The notes under the pieces were generated by a model. The model saw only the letters and a list, made by a program, of their open reading frames with translations, was not told where the DNA came from and did no database searches. A program made the translations under genes and the position numbers. Below are positions 52,361 to 60,272 of a stretch of DNA of 64,000 bases, piece by piece. Source of the stretch: Terriglobia bacterium (GTDB lineage: Bacteria > Acidobacteriota > Terriglobia > Versatilivoradales > Versatilivoraceae); the NCBI GenBank assembly GCA_951813285.1, contig OX638355.1:2747136-2811135 (forward strand), given 5' to 3'. Numbering within the stretch: the stretch's first letter is position 1; each line of letters opens with the position of its first letter.

Positions 52361-53599
52361 ATGAAACCAACGATTTCCACCTCGCCCTTCTCCGTCAACG
52401 GCCGCCGATACCGGCCGCCGGCCAAGCCGGTGGTAGCGATCTGCATGGATGGCTGCGAGGACGACTACCTGACGGTGGCGCTCGCCCGGGACCGCATGCC
52501 CCACCTGGCCCGAATGGCTGCCGGCGGCTACCGCGGGCTGGCGCGGGCCGCACTTCCCACCTACACCAACGTCAACAACGCCTGCATTGTCACCGGTGTT
52601 CCGCCTTCCACCACCGGCATTTCCGGCAACTTCTTTCTCGACCCGGGGAGCGGCGCGGAGGTCATGATGAACTCGGGCCGCTACCTGCGGTGCGACACCA
52701 TCCTGGCAGCCGCCGCCCGATCGGGGAGGAAGGTGGCCATGGTGACGGCCAAGGAGAAGCTGCGGGATTTGTTGACCCGTGGACTTTCGGGAATCGCCTT
52801 TTCGTCGGAGCGGGCCGCCGATCAGATCCGGGGCCTTCCGGGCCTGGAAGGCCTGTCCGAGTCGGTCCGGGAGGGTAGCCCCGACATCTACAGCGCCGAG
52901 GCCAGCCTGTTCGTCTTGCGGGCGGGCGTGGCCCTGCTGGAGAGCGGCCGTTCGGACTTTCTGTATCTGTCGCTGACCGACTACGTGCAGCACCGCTATC
53001 CACCGTCAGCTCCCCAGGCGCTGGACTTCTATGAAGCCATCGACCATCAGTTGGGTCGGCTGCTGGAGTTGGGCGCCACCCTCGGTGCCACGGCCGATCA
53101 CGGAATGAATGACAAGACCAGGCCCGACGGCCGGCCCAACGTGATCTACCTGGAGAGCGAGCTGCGCGAGCGTTTTGGCGGGGGCGTGACGGTGATCTGT
53201 CCCATCACCGACCCCTACGTGGTGCACCACGGAGCCTTGGGGTCGGCGGTGACGATTCACCTGGCTGAAGGAGTATCCGAGGAGGACGTGGTCCAATGGC
53301 TGTCCCGACGCCAGGGTGTGACCGAGGTGTGCAGGCGCCCGGATGCAATCACCCGGTTGGAGCTCCCGCCGGACCGCATTGGAGACCTGATGGTATTTTC
53401 GGACCGGGACGTCGTCATGGGCCGCACGCCCGAGTATCACGACCTGCGCCCCCTGAGGGGCGGCTTGAGGTCCCACGGCGGCCGCTTCGAGGAAACGGTG
53501 CCCCTGCTGCTTTCCGAACCGTGTACACGCGCGGAGGCAGCCAAAGACCCGAGAAATTTCGACCTGTTTGCCTATCTTTGCGAGGGAGGTTCCCGATGA
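52361..53599 (+). CDS. phnA: Phosphonoacetate hydrolase PhnA
   Basis: 412 residues from ATG 52361. It belongs to the alkaline-phosphatase/NPP fold: AICMDGCEDDY has the first zinc Asp (about residue 30), and ALPTYTNVNNACIVTGVPP the nucleophile Thr (67/69 region). FLYLSLTDYVQH and ATADHGMNDKT carry the remaining metal ligands. The enzyme cleaves the C-P bond of phosphonoacetate, giving acetate and phosphate. It overlaps the next gene by four bases, so they form one operon. Confidence 0.88.
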   Translation: MKPTISTSPFSVNGRRYRPPAKPVVAICMDGCEDDYLTVALARDRMPHLARMAAGGYRGLARAALPTYTNVNNACIVTGVPPSTTGISGNFFLDPGSGAEVMMNSGRYLRCDTILAAAARSGRKVAMVTAKEKLRDLLTRGLSGIAFSSERAADQIRGLPGLEGLSESVREGSPDIYSAEASLFVLRAGVALLESGRSDFLYLSLTDYVQHRYPPSAPQALDFYEAIDHQLGRLLELGATLGATADHGMNDKTRPDGRPNVIYLESELRERFGGGVTVICPITDPYVVHHGALGSAVTIHLAEGVSEEDVVQWLSRRQGVTEVCRRPDAITRLELPPDRIGDLMVFSDRDVVMGRTPEYHDLRPLRGGLRSHGGRFEETVPLLLSEPCTRAEAAKDPRNFDLFAYLCEGGSR

Positions 53600-55038
53600 A
53601 GCTCAGCCGGTCCCGCGAGGAAACGCTGGATCTTCCCGGCTATCTGGCAGGGCAGCCGCTCCGGACCGACGGCACCCTGGAGGTCTTCAATCCGTTTTCG
53701 GGAGCACTGGTGGGGACGGTCTCCCTGGCGGGGCGCGATCACCTCGACCGGGCTTGCGAGGAGGCGCTGGCCTGGAAAGGCTCGCTGACCCGCTACCAGC
53801 GGCATGAAGTCCTGTTGAAGGCCCGTTCCCTCCTGCAGCAGCGAGCTGAGGAGTTCGCCCTGCTGGTGACACGAGAGTCCGGTCTGTGTCTGCGAGATAC
53901 CACCTACGAGGTCGGTCGGGCCCTGGACGTGCTGCAATGCGCCGCCGTCGAGGCTCTCAAGGACGAGGGCCAGGTATTTTCGGGAGATGTCTCTGCTCAC
54001 GGCAAGGCCCGGAAGATCTTCACCCTGCGGGAGCCGGTTCCCCTGGTGGGGGCCATCGCGCCTTTCAATCATCCCCTGAACCAGGTGGTGCACAAGATCG
54101 CTCCCGCCGTGGCCGCCGGGGCGCCCCTGATTCTGAAGCCGTCGGAGAAGACGCCGCTGGCCGCCATCCGATTCGCGGAATTGCTCTACCAGGCCGGGCT
54201 TCCCGGGCCGATGCTGAGTGTGCTGCTGGGTTCCGTCGGGGAATTTGCCGAGCCCCTGGTCTTGCATGACCGTATCGAGGCCGTGACTTTTACCGGGAGT
54301 GGAGCAGTCGGCCGTCGCCTGGCCGCCATCGCCGGCTACAAGAAGCTGTGCCTGGAGCTGGGAGGCAACTCGCCCCTGTTGATCCTGGAGGACGCCGATC
54401 TCGAGTTGGCCGCCGGCCTGGCGGCTGAAGGGTGCTATCGCAATTCCGGGCAACGCTGCACCGCCGTCAAACGGCTGCTGGTTCATGAAAGGGTGCTGGA
54501 GCCCTTCACCCGGTTGTTGGTGGAGAAGACCGGGGAATACAGGGCAGGCGATCCCGAGGAGTGGACCACCCGTGTCGGCACCGTGATCGACGAGGCAGCA
54601 GTGGTTGGACTTGAGCGGCGGGTTGAGGAAGCGGTGGAGGCCGGCGCCAGGGTCCTCCGCGGCGGGCGCCGCAAGGGAGCTCTCATGGAGCCCACGGTGG
54701 TGGCCGACGTGCCCAGAACCTGCAAGATGGTGGTCAACGAGTCCTTCGGGCCGCTGGCGCCCATTCTGGCCATCCGCGATCTGGAGGACGGGATCGACTT
54801 GGCCAACGCCACCGCTTACGGGCTTTCCGCCGGAGTGGTGACTCGAGATATCCAGGCGGCCATTCGGGCCGTCAAGGGAATCCGCACCGGGACTGTCAAC
54901 GTCAACCAGGTGCCGGGCTACCGTATCGAGTCCACTCCCTTCGGAGGCGTCAAGGATTCGGGGCTGGGGATCAAGGAAGGGGTCATCGAGGCCATGAAGT
55001 TCATGTCCACGGTCAAGACCTTCTCGCTGCCCTGGTAA
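53596..55038 (+). CDS. phnY: Phosphonoacetaldehyde dehydrogenase PhnY
   Basis: 480 residues of the ALDH superfamily. VGAIAPFNHPLNQVVHKIAP, LKPSEKTPLAAIRF, FTGSGAVGRRLA, LELGGNSPLLILEDAD with catalytic Glu, and the Cys nucleophile in NSGQRCTAVKRLLV are all present. The full family length is retained. Next to phnA it fits the oxidation of phosphonoacetaldehyde to phosphonoacetate with NAD+, as shown for this gene pair in other bacteria. The phnA stop overlaps its start (ATGA). Confidence 0.88.
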   Translation: MKLSRSREETLDLPGYLAGQPLRTDGTLEVFNPFSGALVGTVSLAGRDHLDRACEEALAWKGSLTRYQRHEVLLKARSLLQQRAEEFALLVTRESGLCLRDTTYEVGRALDVLQCAAVEALKDEGQVFSGDVSAHGKARKIFTLREPVPLVGAIAPFNHPLNQVVHKIAPAVAAGAPLILKPSEKTPLAAIRFAELLYQAGLPGPMLSVLLGSVGEFAEPLVLHDRIEAVTFTGSGAVGRRLAAIAGYKKLCLELGGNSPLLILEDADLELAAGLAAEGCYRNSGQRCTAVKRLLVHERVLEPFTRLLVEKTGEYRAGDPEEWTTRVGTVIDEAAVVGLERRVEEAVEAGARVLRGGRRKGALMEPTVVADVPRTCKMVVNESFGPLAPILAIRDLEDGIDLANATAYGLSAGVVTRDIQAAIRAVKGIRTGTVNVNQVPGYRIESTPFGGVKDSGLGIKEGVIEAMKFMSTVKTFSLPW

Positions 55039-55054
55039 TTGCAGGGAGTCGAAG

Positions 55055-56143
55055 ATGGAAAAGGCGCGCGCGGCCGTGTTTGCGGGACCGGGAGAGCCCA
55101 TCCGGCTGGAGAGTTTCCCATTGCCTCGGCCGGGATCTTCGCAATTGTTGGTGCGGGTGCGTTGCAGCTCGATCTGCGGCAGCGACCTCCACACCTATCA
55201 GGGCCGCCGCCAGACCCCCACGCCCACCATCCTGGGCCACGAAATTCTGGGTGAGGTCATCGAAGTGGGCCCGGGGCCGCCGGTGCGAACTCTGGACGGC
55301 AAGCCGGTCACAGTGGGTGATCGCATCTCCTGGTCGATTGCGGCCAGTTGCGGGCAGTGTTTCTTCTGCCGGCATTCCCTTCCACAGAAGTGCGAACGGC
55401 TTTTCAAGTATGGACACGAGAGCCTTCAGCCTGAACACCTCTTCAACGGGGGGCTGGCGGAGGTGTGCCATTTGATTGCCGGTACCGCGGTGGTTTCGAT
55501 TCCGGACGGTCTGCCCGACGAGGTGGCTTGCCCGGCCAACTGCGCCACGGCCACGGTCATGGCCGCCATGCGGGCCGGCGGAGGCTGTGGCGGTGAGATC
55601 GTGCTCATCCAGGGGGCCGGCATGTTGGGCCTGACGGCCTGCGCCCTGGCTCGATCGCAAGGCGCCAGCCGGATCATTGTCTGCGACGTCGACGAAGCCA
55701 GACTCAAGCAGGCCGAGCGCTTCGGCGCCAGCCACTGCGTAGCAGTTGGAGAGGGACCCGGGATCCTGGCCCGAACGGTGAAGGAGCTCAGCCGGGGACG
55801 CGGGGTGGACCTGGCCCTGGAACTGTCGGGGGCTGCCAGCGCCATGGCGGCGGCCGTGCCCTTACTGCGGACCGGAGGGCGCTACGTCCTGGTCGGAGCC
55901 GTGTTTCCCAGCGCTCCTCTTTCCCTGGACCCGGAACGGGTGGTGCGCGGCTGGCTGCAGATTCGGGGTGTTCACAACTACGCCCCGGAAGATCTCTCGG
56001 CGGCGATGGCCTTCCTCGAGCAACACCACACCCGGTTCCCCTTCTCCGAGCTTCTCACCCGGATGTTTCCGCTCACCCAGGTCAGCCGGGCCTTTCAGCA
56101 CGCCGTGGCCAGTCGCGCCCTTCGGGTCGGCATTCGGCCTTGA
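55055..56143 (+). CDS. Zinc-type alcohol dehydrogenase associated with phosphonate catabolism (HpnZ-like)
   Basis: 362 residues of the MDR superfamily. VRCSSICGSDLHTYQGRR gives the catalytic-zinc Cys, ILGHEILGEV the His-Glu, CGQCFFC with a later Cys the structural zinc site, and VLIQGAGMLGLTACALAR the NAD(P) motif. It sits 16 bases after phnY, as the last gene of the operon. It likely oxidises an alcohol phosphonate such as 2-hydroxyethylphosphonate to phosphonoacetaldehyde; this substrate is inferred. No transaminase is found nearby. Confidence 0.8.
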   Translation: MEKARAAVFAGPGEPIRLESFPLPRPGSSQLLVRVRCSSICGSDLHTYQGRRQTPTPTILGHEILGEVIEVGPGPPVRTLDGKPVTVGDRISWSIAASCGQCFFCRHSLPQKCERLFKYGHESLQPEHLFNGGLAEVCHLIAGTAVVSIPDGLPDEVACPANCATATVMAAMRAGGGCGGEIVLIQGAGMLGLTACALARSQGASRIIVCDVDEARLKQAERFGASHCVAVGEGPGILARTVKELSRGRGVDLALELSGAASAMAAAVPLLRTGGRYVLVGAVFPSAPLSLDPERVVRGWLQIRGVHNYAPEDLSAAMAFLEQHHTRFPFSELLTRMFPLTQVSRAFQHAVASRALRVGIRP

Positions 56144-56150
56144 AGACTTC

Positions 56151-56429
56151 TTACAGGGTCTTGGGAGGAATGTAACCTGGGGGGAGAGAGGCGCCCGGTC
56201 CAAAGAAATAATCTTCGGTGTGCCGTTCGATCATCTCGTTGGCCTCCTGGGTGCCCAGGGTGAGGCGGTACTCGTTGATGACCATCTTGAGATGCTCGCG
56301 GTACGCCGCCCAGGCTTCCTGAGACACGTTCTGGTAGATCCGTTCTCCCAGGTCTCCACTGAAGGGTGGATGGTCCAGGCCGGGCAATTCCTGCTTCAGC
56401 TTCACACACTGCACCAATCGTTCTGCCAT
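56151..56429 (-). CDS. YggX/Fe(2+)-trafficking-type protein
   Basis: 92 residues from ATG 56429. AERLVQCVKLKQELPGLDHP then PFSGDLGERIYQNVSQEAW matches the YggX family (C-V-K-L, L-D-x-P-P, P-G, E-x-I-x-x-x-V-S-x-E-A-W), followed by KMVINEYRLTL and YFFGPG. YggX proteins help protect Fe-S enzymes from oxidative damage. It converges with the phosphonate operon, with only seven bases between stop codons. Confidence 0.9.
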   Translation of the reverse strand: MAERLVQCVKLKQELPGLDHPPFSGDLGERIYQNVSQEAWAAYREHLKMVINEYRLTLGTQEANEMIERHTEDYFFGPGASLPPGYIPPKTL

Positions 56430-56704
56430 GGAATAGTCTCCTCGTGGCAAGCCGCGAACTGAAGGCTCGCGGCCGCCGAGGCATTATAGCACTTCGGCCA
56501 CGGTGCGATCTTGGGACGGGAAGGGATGGCCGTCTTCCTGAAGGAGGCCGTCAAACGCCTTTCCCATGGGCCGCCGGCTGTGGGTCGACCGAAGGAACCG
56601 TGTTCCCGGACTATTGAACATGGATGGACCCCCTTCAATGACCAACCGCGCCCGAATGTATCTGCGAAATCGTGACCTTGATATCCCGACGTCATGGGAG
56701 GGAG

Positions 56705-56862
56705 CCCCCCGGGAGCGCGGGCGTCCCGCCCGCAACCTTATTCGTGCAAGCAGCCTGCGATCCAGGGGCATTTCCTCGAACAGAGCACCAAACCGGCCTT
56801 TGCAGGGTTCGCTACTCTGGTGCCAAGTCCTATGCGGGCGAGACGCCCGCGCTCCCGGGTGG
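56705..56862. repeat. Element with inverted 'gggagcgcgggcg' ends
   Basis: Left end ccccgggagcgcgggcgtcc then cgcccgcaacc; right end tatgcgggcgagacgcccgc then gctcccgggt, its reverse complement with a few changes. About 90 bases lie between. A single end copy is at 13032-13070. Confidence 0.7.
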
Positions 56863-56943
56863 GCGTTCTCCCATTCACTCTTGCTCCTCAAGAGAGCGTG
56901 TCGGGTTGCCGGGCCGCAGCCCTGCCGTGCAGATCATGCGAGA

Positions 56944-57042
56944 GAGCCTCTTGCAATATTGGCAGTGGGGCAGGTCATTTTGCCGGCAAACGTGATGTTC
57001 TGCCTATTTCAATAGTCGGGTGCGACCTGGTGCAAAAGGCTC
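56944..57042. repeat. Small element with GAGCCTYTTGCA terminal inverted repeats
   Basis: gagcctcttgca (56944-56955) and tgcaaaaggctc (57031-57042) are inverted with one mismatch, and resemble the outer ends of the 36625-36817 element. There is no open frame inside. Confidence 0.55.
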
Positions 57043-57090
57043 ATCCTTGCGTCGGCTTGTGCGTCACTTGGGCTCACCGGCATTTGCTGC

Positions 57091-57181
57091 CGCCGCCTAC
57101 GCGGCTCGACACCCATAGGCGATGTTTCCCATGGGCTGACGCCCACGGCTAAGTGCTGCCGCGGCTTCGCCGCTCTCGAGG
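57091..57181 (+). repeat. Dispersed repeat 'gccgcc-tacgcggctc...cccacggctaa' copy 2
   Basis: gccgcctacgcggctc, then gtttcccatgggctgacgcc, cacggctaagtgctgcc and ttcgccgctctcgag follow the same order as 11372-11461 with about 80% identity by eye. Confidence 0.65.
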
Positions 57182-57231
57182 AAGCCGGCTAAAGCAGCAT
57201 ATTCTCAGGTAAGTCCGGCCCCCGCCCTGGT

Positions 57232-57390
57232 GTGTGGATCATACGAGAGCGAAACAATCAGAAATCGACCATTCCTTCGCGAGCGTGGTATCCCGTCGCG
57301 GTTAACCTCAGCGCCTTAGTGGCCCTTCGTCGTTCTTCGTGGCCCTTCGTGGATAACTCTTTTTTCTTTGTCTTTTTTCATTTGTTTCAG
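57232..57390 (+). repeat. Dispersed repeat R1, full-length copy
   Basis: It follows the 50902-51060 copy nearly base for base: gtggatcatacgagagcgaa, acaatcagaaatcgaccatt, tatcccgtcgcggttaacct, cttcgt units, and tcttttttcatttgtttcag. It ends 17 bases before the TTG start of murB. Confidence 0.85.
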
Positions 57391-57407
57391 CCAAGCCCGG
57401 AGGTCAC

Positions 57408-58382
57408 TTGACAGGACCGTTCGGCCGGAATAGCTTGGAGGCTTTGCGATTCGGAGGCGCTGGAGTGGTCGCCGCGACCCGGGAGGAACTAGGCAAGCTC
57501 TTGCGGGGAGAAGTGTTGCTCGGGGTCCCCCTGCGGGAACGCACCACCTACCGAATCGGCGGAGAAGCCCAGTTGCTGGCCTGTCCCGCCGACCTGGAGG
57601 ATCTACGCCGTCTGAACGCTTATCTGGTGGATAGGAGCCTGCCCAGTTTCGTGTTGGGCGGCGGCGCCAACCTGCTGGTCAGCGATCGCGGTTTCCCGGG
57701 AGTGGCGGTGCATCTCGGCGGGTTCAGCCGCCTGGCCTTCAAGGAGGGAGTGGTTAACGCGGGCGCCGGCCTGGTGTTGGATGAGTTCATCAAGTCCTGC
57801 CTGAGAAGGGGATTGGTGGGTCTGGAGTGTCTTTCAGGAATTCCAGGGTCTCTGGGGGGGGCGCTGAGAATGAACGCGGGCGCCTTCGGAGCCGAGATTT
57901 CCGACCACCTGGTTGAGGTCGAGTGCCTGGATGGACAGGGTCGCTTCAAGGTGTTGCAAAAGGATGAAGTGGCATTTTCCTACCGCCAGGCGCTTCGTAT
58001 TCGGGAAACCTATATTACCGGCGCCACCTTTCGCTTTCCCCCGGGTTGCAAGGAACAACTCTTTCTCATTCGGGAGGATATCCTGGCCCGACGGAGACAG
58101 CGCCAGCCGTGGCAGTATCCTACCGCCGGCAGCGTCTTCAAGCGGCCTCCTGGGCACTACGCCGGAAAGCTCATCGAGGATGCGGGTCTCAAGGGAAGGG
58201 TGCTCGGTCGGGCTCAGATCTCACCCAAGCATGCCGGAATCGTGATCAACCTGGGAGGCGCCAGGGCTTCCGACGTGCTGGGCCTGATTCGGCTGGCCCG
58301 GCAAGAAGTGCTGAGGCAATTCCGGATCGAGCTGGAGCTGGAGCAGGAACTGATCGGATTCGAGAGGGAGGAGTCAGGTTAG
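57408..58382 (+). CDS. murB: UDP-N-acetylenolpyruvoylglucosamine reductase MurB
   Basis: 324 residues from TTG 57408 with a strong ggaggtcac ribosome site. PLRERTTYRIGGEAQLLACP, FVLGGGANLLVSDRGFPGV (FAD binding), LSGIPGSLGGALRMNAGAFG, YPTAGSVFKRPPGHYAGKLI (active-site Ser) and ISPKHAGIVINLGGA are all family motifs. It reduces UDP-GlcNAc-enolpyruvate in peptidoglycan synthesis. It is unusual in standing alone, outside a division/cell-wall cluster. Confidence 0.92.
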   Translation: MTGPFGRNSLEALRFGGAGVVAATREELGKLLRGEVLLGVPLRERTTYRIGGEAQLLACPADLEDLRRLNAYLVDRSLPSFVLGGGANLLVSDRGFPGVAVHLGGFSRLAFKEGVVNAGAGLVLDEFIKSCLRRGLVGLECLSGIPGSLGGALRMNAGAFGAEISDHLVEVECLDGQGRFKVLQKDEVAFSYRQALRIRETYITGATFRFPPGCKEQLFLIREDILARRRQRQPWQYPTAGSVFKRPPGHYAGKLIEDAGLKGRVLGRAQISPKHAGIVINLGGARASDVLGLIRLARQEVLRQFRIELELEQELIGFEREESG

Positions 58383-58410
58383 CCAGCCCCCCGTCCCCGA
58401 CGGCGGGACG

Positions 58411-58530
58411 GATCAATCAGAGTCAAACAATCGGAAATCAACCATCCCTTCGTGACCTTGGTATCCCGTCGCGGTTAACCTCAACGCGTTAGTGGCCCTT
58501 CGTGGATAACTCTTTTTTCTTTTGTTTCAA
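58411..58530 (+). repeat. Dispersed repeat R1, shortened copy
   Basis: gatcaatcagagtcaaacaa, tcggaaatcaaccatccctt, ggtatcccgtcgcggttaac, then only one cttcgt unit (ttagtggcccttcgtggata), then actcttttttcttttgtttc. One internal cttcgt block of about 20 bases is missing relative to the 57232 copy. It ends about six bases from the stop codon of the minus-strand DUF2203 gene. Confidence 0.8.
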
Positions 58531-58536
58531 AAAAGC

Positions 58537-58911
58537 TCAAAGTGGCTGCCGGCCGCCGAATCCGGCATTGAGGTCGTGCCACCAGGCAACTTCCTTTTCG
58601 TCCAGCTTCCAGCAGAGGTAAACGACACGGCCGTCGCGTTTGTGAGGGAAATCGCAGAGGCCGGCGTCGAAGTCCTTGACCAGGACCCCCAGTTCCTCAA
58701 TATTGTGAACGCTCTCCTGGAAGTTCTGCAGAATCCGGATATAGGCGGGACCCTTAGGAGTGCCCCAGTCCCGCACATGGCCTTCCCGAGCCCCTTCCAC
58801 GGCGGACTTCATGGCGACCAGGCGCCGCTTCTCGGCCTGCACCCTCCTCAGCAACTGCCTGAGTCGGGGAAGCAAAGCGTTGGCCTCCGCAACCGAGAAG
58901 AGTTTTTCCAT
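58537..58911 (-). CDS. DUF2203-family protein
   Basis: 124 residues from ATG 58911. KLFSVAEANALLPRLRQLLR at the start, then YIRILQNFQESVHNIEELGV, VKDFDAGLCDFPHKRDGRVV, and YLCWKLDEKEVAWWHDLNAG near the end. This is the whole DUF2203 pattern (L-P-x-L, K-D-x-x-x-G-L-x-D-F, L-C-W-x-x-x-E, W-H). The function of the family is unknown. Confidence 0.9.
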   Translation of the reverse strand: MEKLFSVAEANALLPRLRQLLRRVQAEKRRLVAMKSAVEGAREGHVRDWGTPKGPAYIRILQNFQESVHNIEELGVLVKDFDAGLCDFPHKRDGRVVYLCWKLDEKEVAWWHDLNAGFGGRQPL

Positions 58912-59015
58912 TGCAGGTCTCGACCGCCTTCGCATCTCGATATTCAATCGAGTTGCCAGAGGTAACATACCCGATCGGCTCCTGTCAATGCCGCCGGGGA
59001 TCGCTTGCCGGATCA

Positions 59016-59044
59016 TTTACATTTGGGGTGGCTTGGCCTAAGAT
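59016..59044 (+). promoter_or_regulatory. Putative promoter upstream of fabH
   Basis: TTTACA (59016-59021) and TAAGAT (59039-59044) are spaced by 17 bases. The start codon lies 75 bases downstream. Consensus match only. Confidence 0.45.
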
Positions 59045-59118
59045 AGGCGGCCACGTTCGTCCCCTCGGCGGCGGTGGAAGGGCCCGGTGCCAAGTAAACC
59101 CCTCAGGAGTTCCCGTCG

Positions 59119-60117
59119 ATGAGACCCGCCTGTCCCGTCCAGATCAGCGGTGTCGGCTGTCATGTGCCCGAGCGGGTCCTCACCAATCAGGACCTCGAAA
59201 AGTTGGTGGATACCTCGGACAAGTGGATCCGACAAAGGACCGGGATTGTCACCCGCCATATTCTCGAGCCCGGCAAGGCTACTTCCGACATGGCCGTGGA
59301 AGCAATCAAGGCGCTTTGCCACTCGACGGGGATGGAACCCTGCGAGATCGAGGTACTGATCGTCGCCACCGTGACTCCGGACATGTACTTTCCGGCCACC
59401 GCCTGCCTGGTGCAGGACAAGCTCGGGATTTCTCGGACCTGGGGGTTCGATCTCTCGGCGGCTTGCTGCGGCTTCGTTTATGCGGTCTCTGCAGGGTTGG
59501 CCTTGGTCGCCTCCGGAATGCACCGCCGCGTAGTGGTGGTGGGGGCGGATTCCATGTCCCGGATCATCGATTACCAGGATCGTAACACCTGTGTCCTGTT
59601 CGGCGATGGGGCCGGAGCGGTCCTGCTGGAGCCGGCGGTCCAGTCGGAGAATTCCTTCATCGACGCCCACCACGAGATCGACGGTTCGGGCGGGCCCAGC
59701 TTGTGCATGCCGGCCGGAGGGAGCTTGATGCCGCCCAGTTGCGAGACGGTCAAGCAGCGCTTGCACTATGTGAAGCAGGAGGGCCAGCCGGTTTTCAAGT
59801 TCGCCACTCGAAAGATGGAGGAAGCCAGCCGGATCGTGCTGGAACGAAACAATCTGTCCCCCGCTGATCTCCGACTTCTCATTCCCCATCAAGCCAACGC
59901 CAGGATCATTCGGGGCACGGCCGATCGGCTCGGATTGCGTGAGGATCAGGTGATTCTGAACCTGCAGAAATTCGGAAACACCACTGCCGCCACCATTCCC
60001 CTGGCCATCAGGGACGCCCTTTCCGACAACAGGCTGGCCAAGGGGGATGTGGTCCTGCTGGCCTCGGTGGGTGCGGGATTCACCGTAGGCACCTCCCTGC
60101 TGCGCTGGGCTTACTGA
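59119..60117 (+). CDS. fabH: 3-oxoacyl-ACP synthase III (FabH)-like
   Basis: 332 residues. VQISGVGCHVPERVLTNQDL at the start and WIRQRTGI (residues 36-43) are FabH signatures. The catalytic triad is visible: Cys116 in DLSAACCGF, His257 in LLIPHQANARI, and Asn287 in KFGNTTAATIP. It condenses acetyl-CoA (or a branched acyl-CoA) with malonyl-ACP to start fatty-acid synthesis. It is not next to other fab genes, so a role in a specialised lipid or secondary pathway cannot be excluded. Confidence 0.88.
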   Translation: MRPACPVQISGVGCHVPERVLTNQDLEKLVDTSDKWIRQRTGIVTRHILEPGKATSDMAVEAIKALCHSTGMEPCEIEVLIVATVTPDMYFPATACLVQDKLGISRTWGFDLSAACCGFVYAVSAGLALVASGMHRRVVVVGADSMSRIIDYQDRNTCVLFGDGAGAVLLEPAVQSENSFIDAHHEIDGSGGPSLCMPAGGSLMPPSCETVKQRLHYVKQEGQPVFKFATRKMEEASRIVLERNNLSPADLRLLIPHQANARIIRGTADRLGLREDQVILNLQKFGNTTAATIPLAIRDALSDNRLAKGDVVLLASVGAGFTVGTSLLRWAY

Positions 60118-60272
60118 GGGTCGGAAACCGGCCTGGCCGCGGTTGACGGACGATTCCGATCTCTTTATGATTACCGCACGATTTCGAGCAGAATCGCCGG
60201 CGCCCATTGCCCGGCTCTCGAAGGGTGCGGCCTACCCGTCACCCTGGTTCGCTATCCAAGGAGGAAATCCGT

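Larger units (their letters stand above)
56430..57407. other. Gene-free repeat cluster
   Basis: Nearly 1 kb without a supported gene, made largely of dispersed repeats: an inverted 'gcgggcg' element (56705-56862), a TIR element (56944-57042), a 'cccacggctaa' repeat (57091-57181) and an R1 copy (57232-57390). The first 270 bases show nothing recognisable. Confidence 0.6.

Noticed and set aside
53572-55194. 540-codon minus-strand open frame
   Set aside because: It is antisense to phnY, whose ALDH motifs are complete; the frame has no motif of its own.
50902-57390. Intron-like 3' end (T-rich tract plus 'tttcag') in the R1 repeats
   Set aside because: It resembles a eukaryotic splice acceptor only by chance. 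No interrupted bacterial gene is found at any copy.
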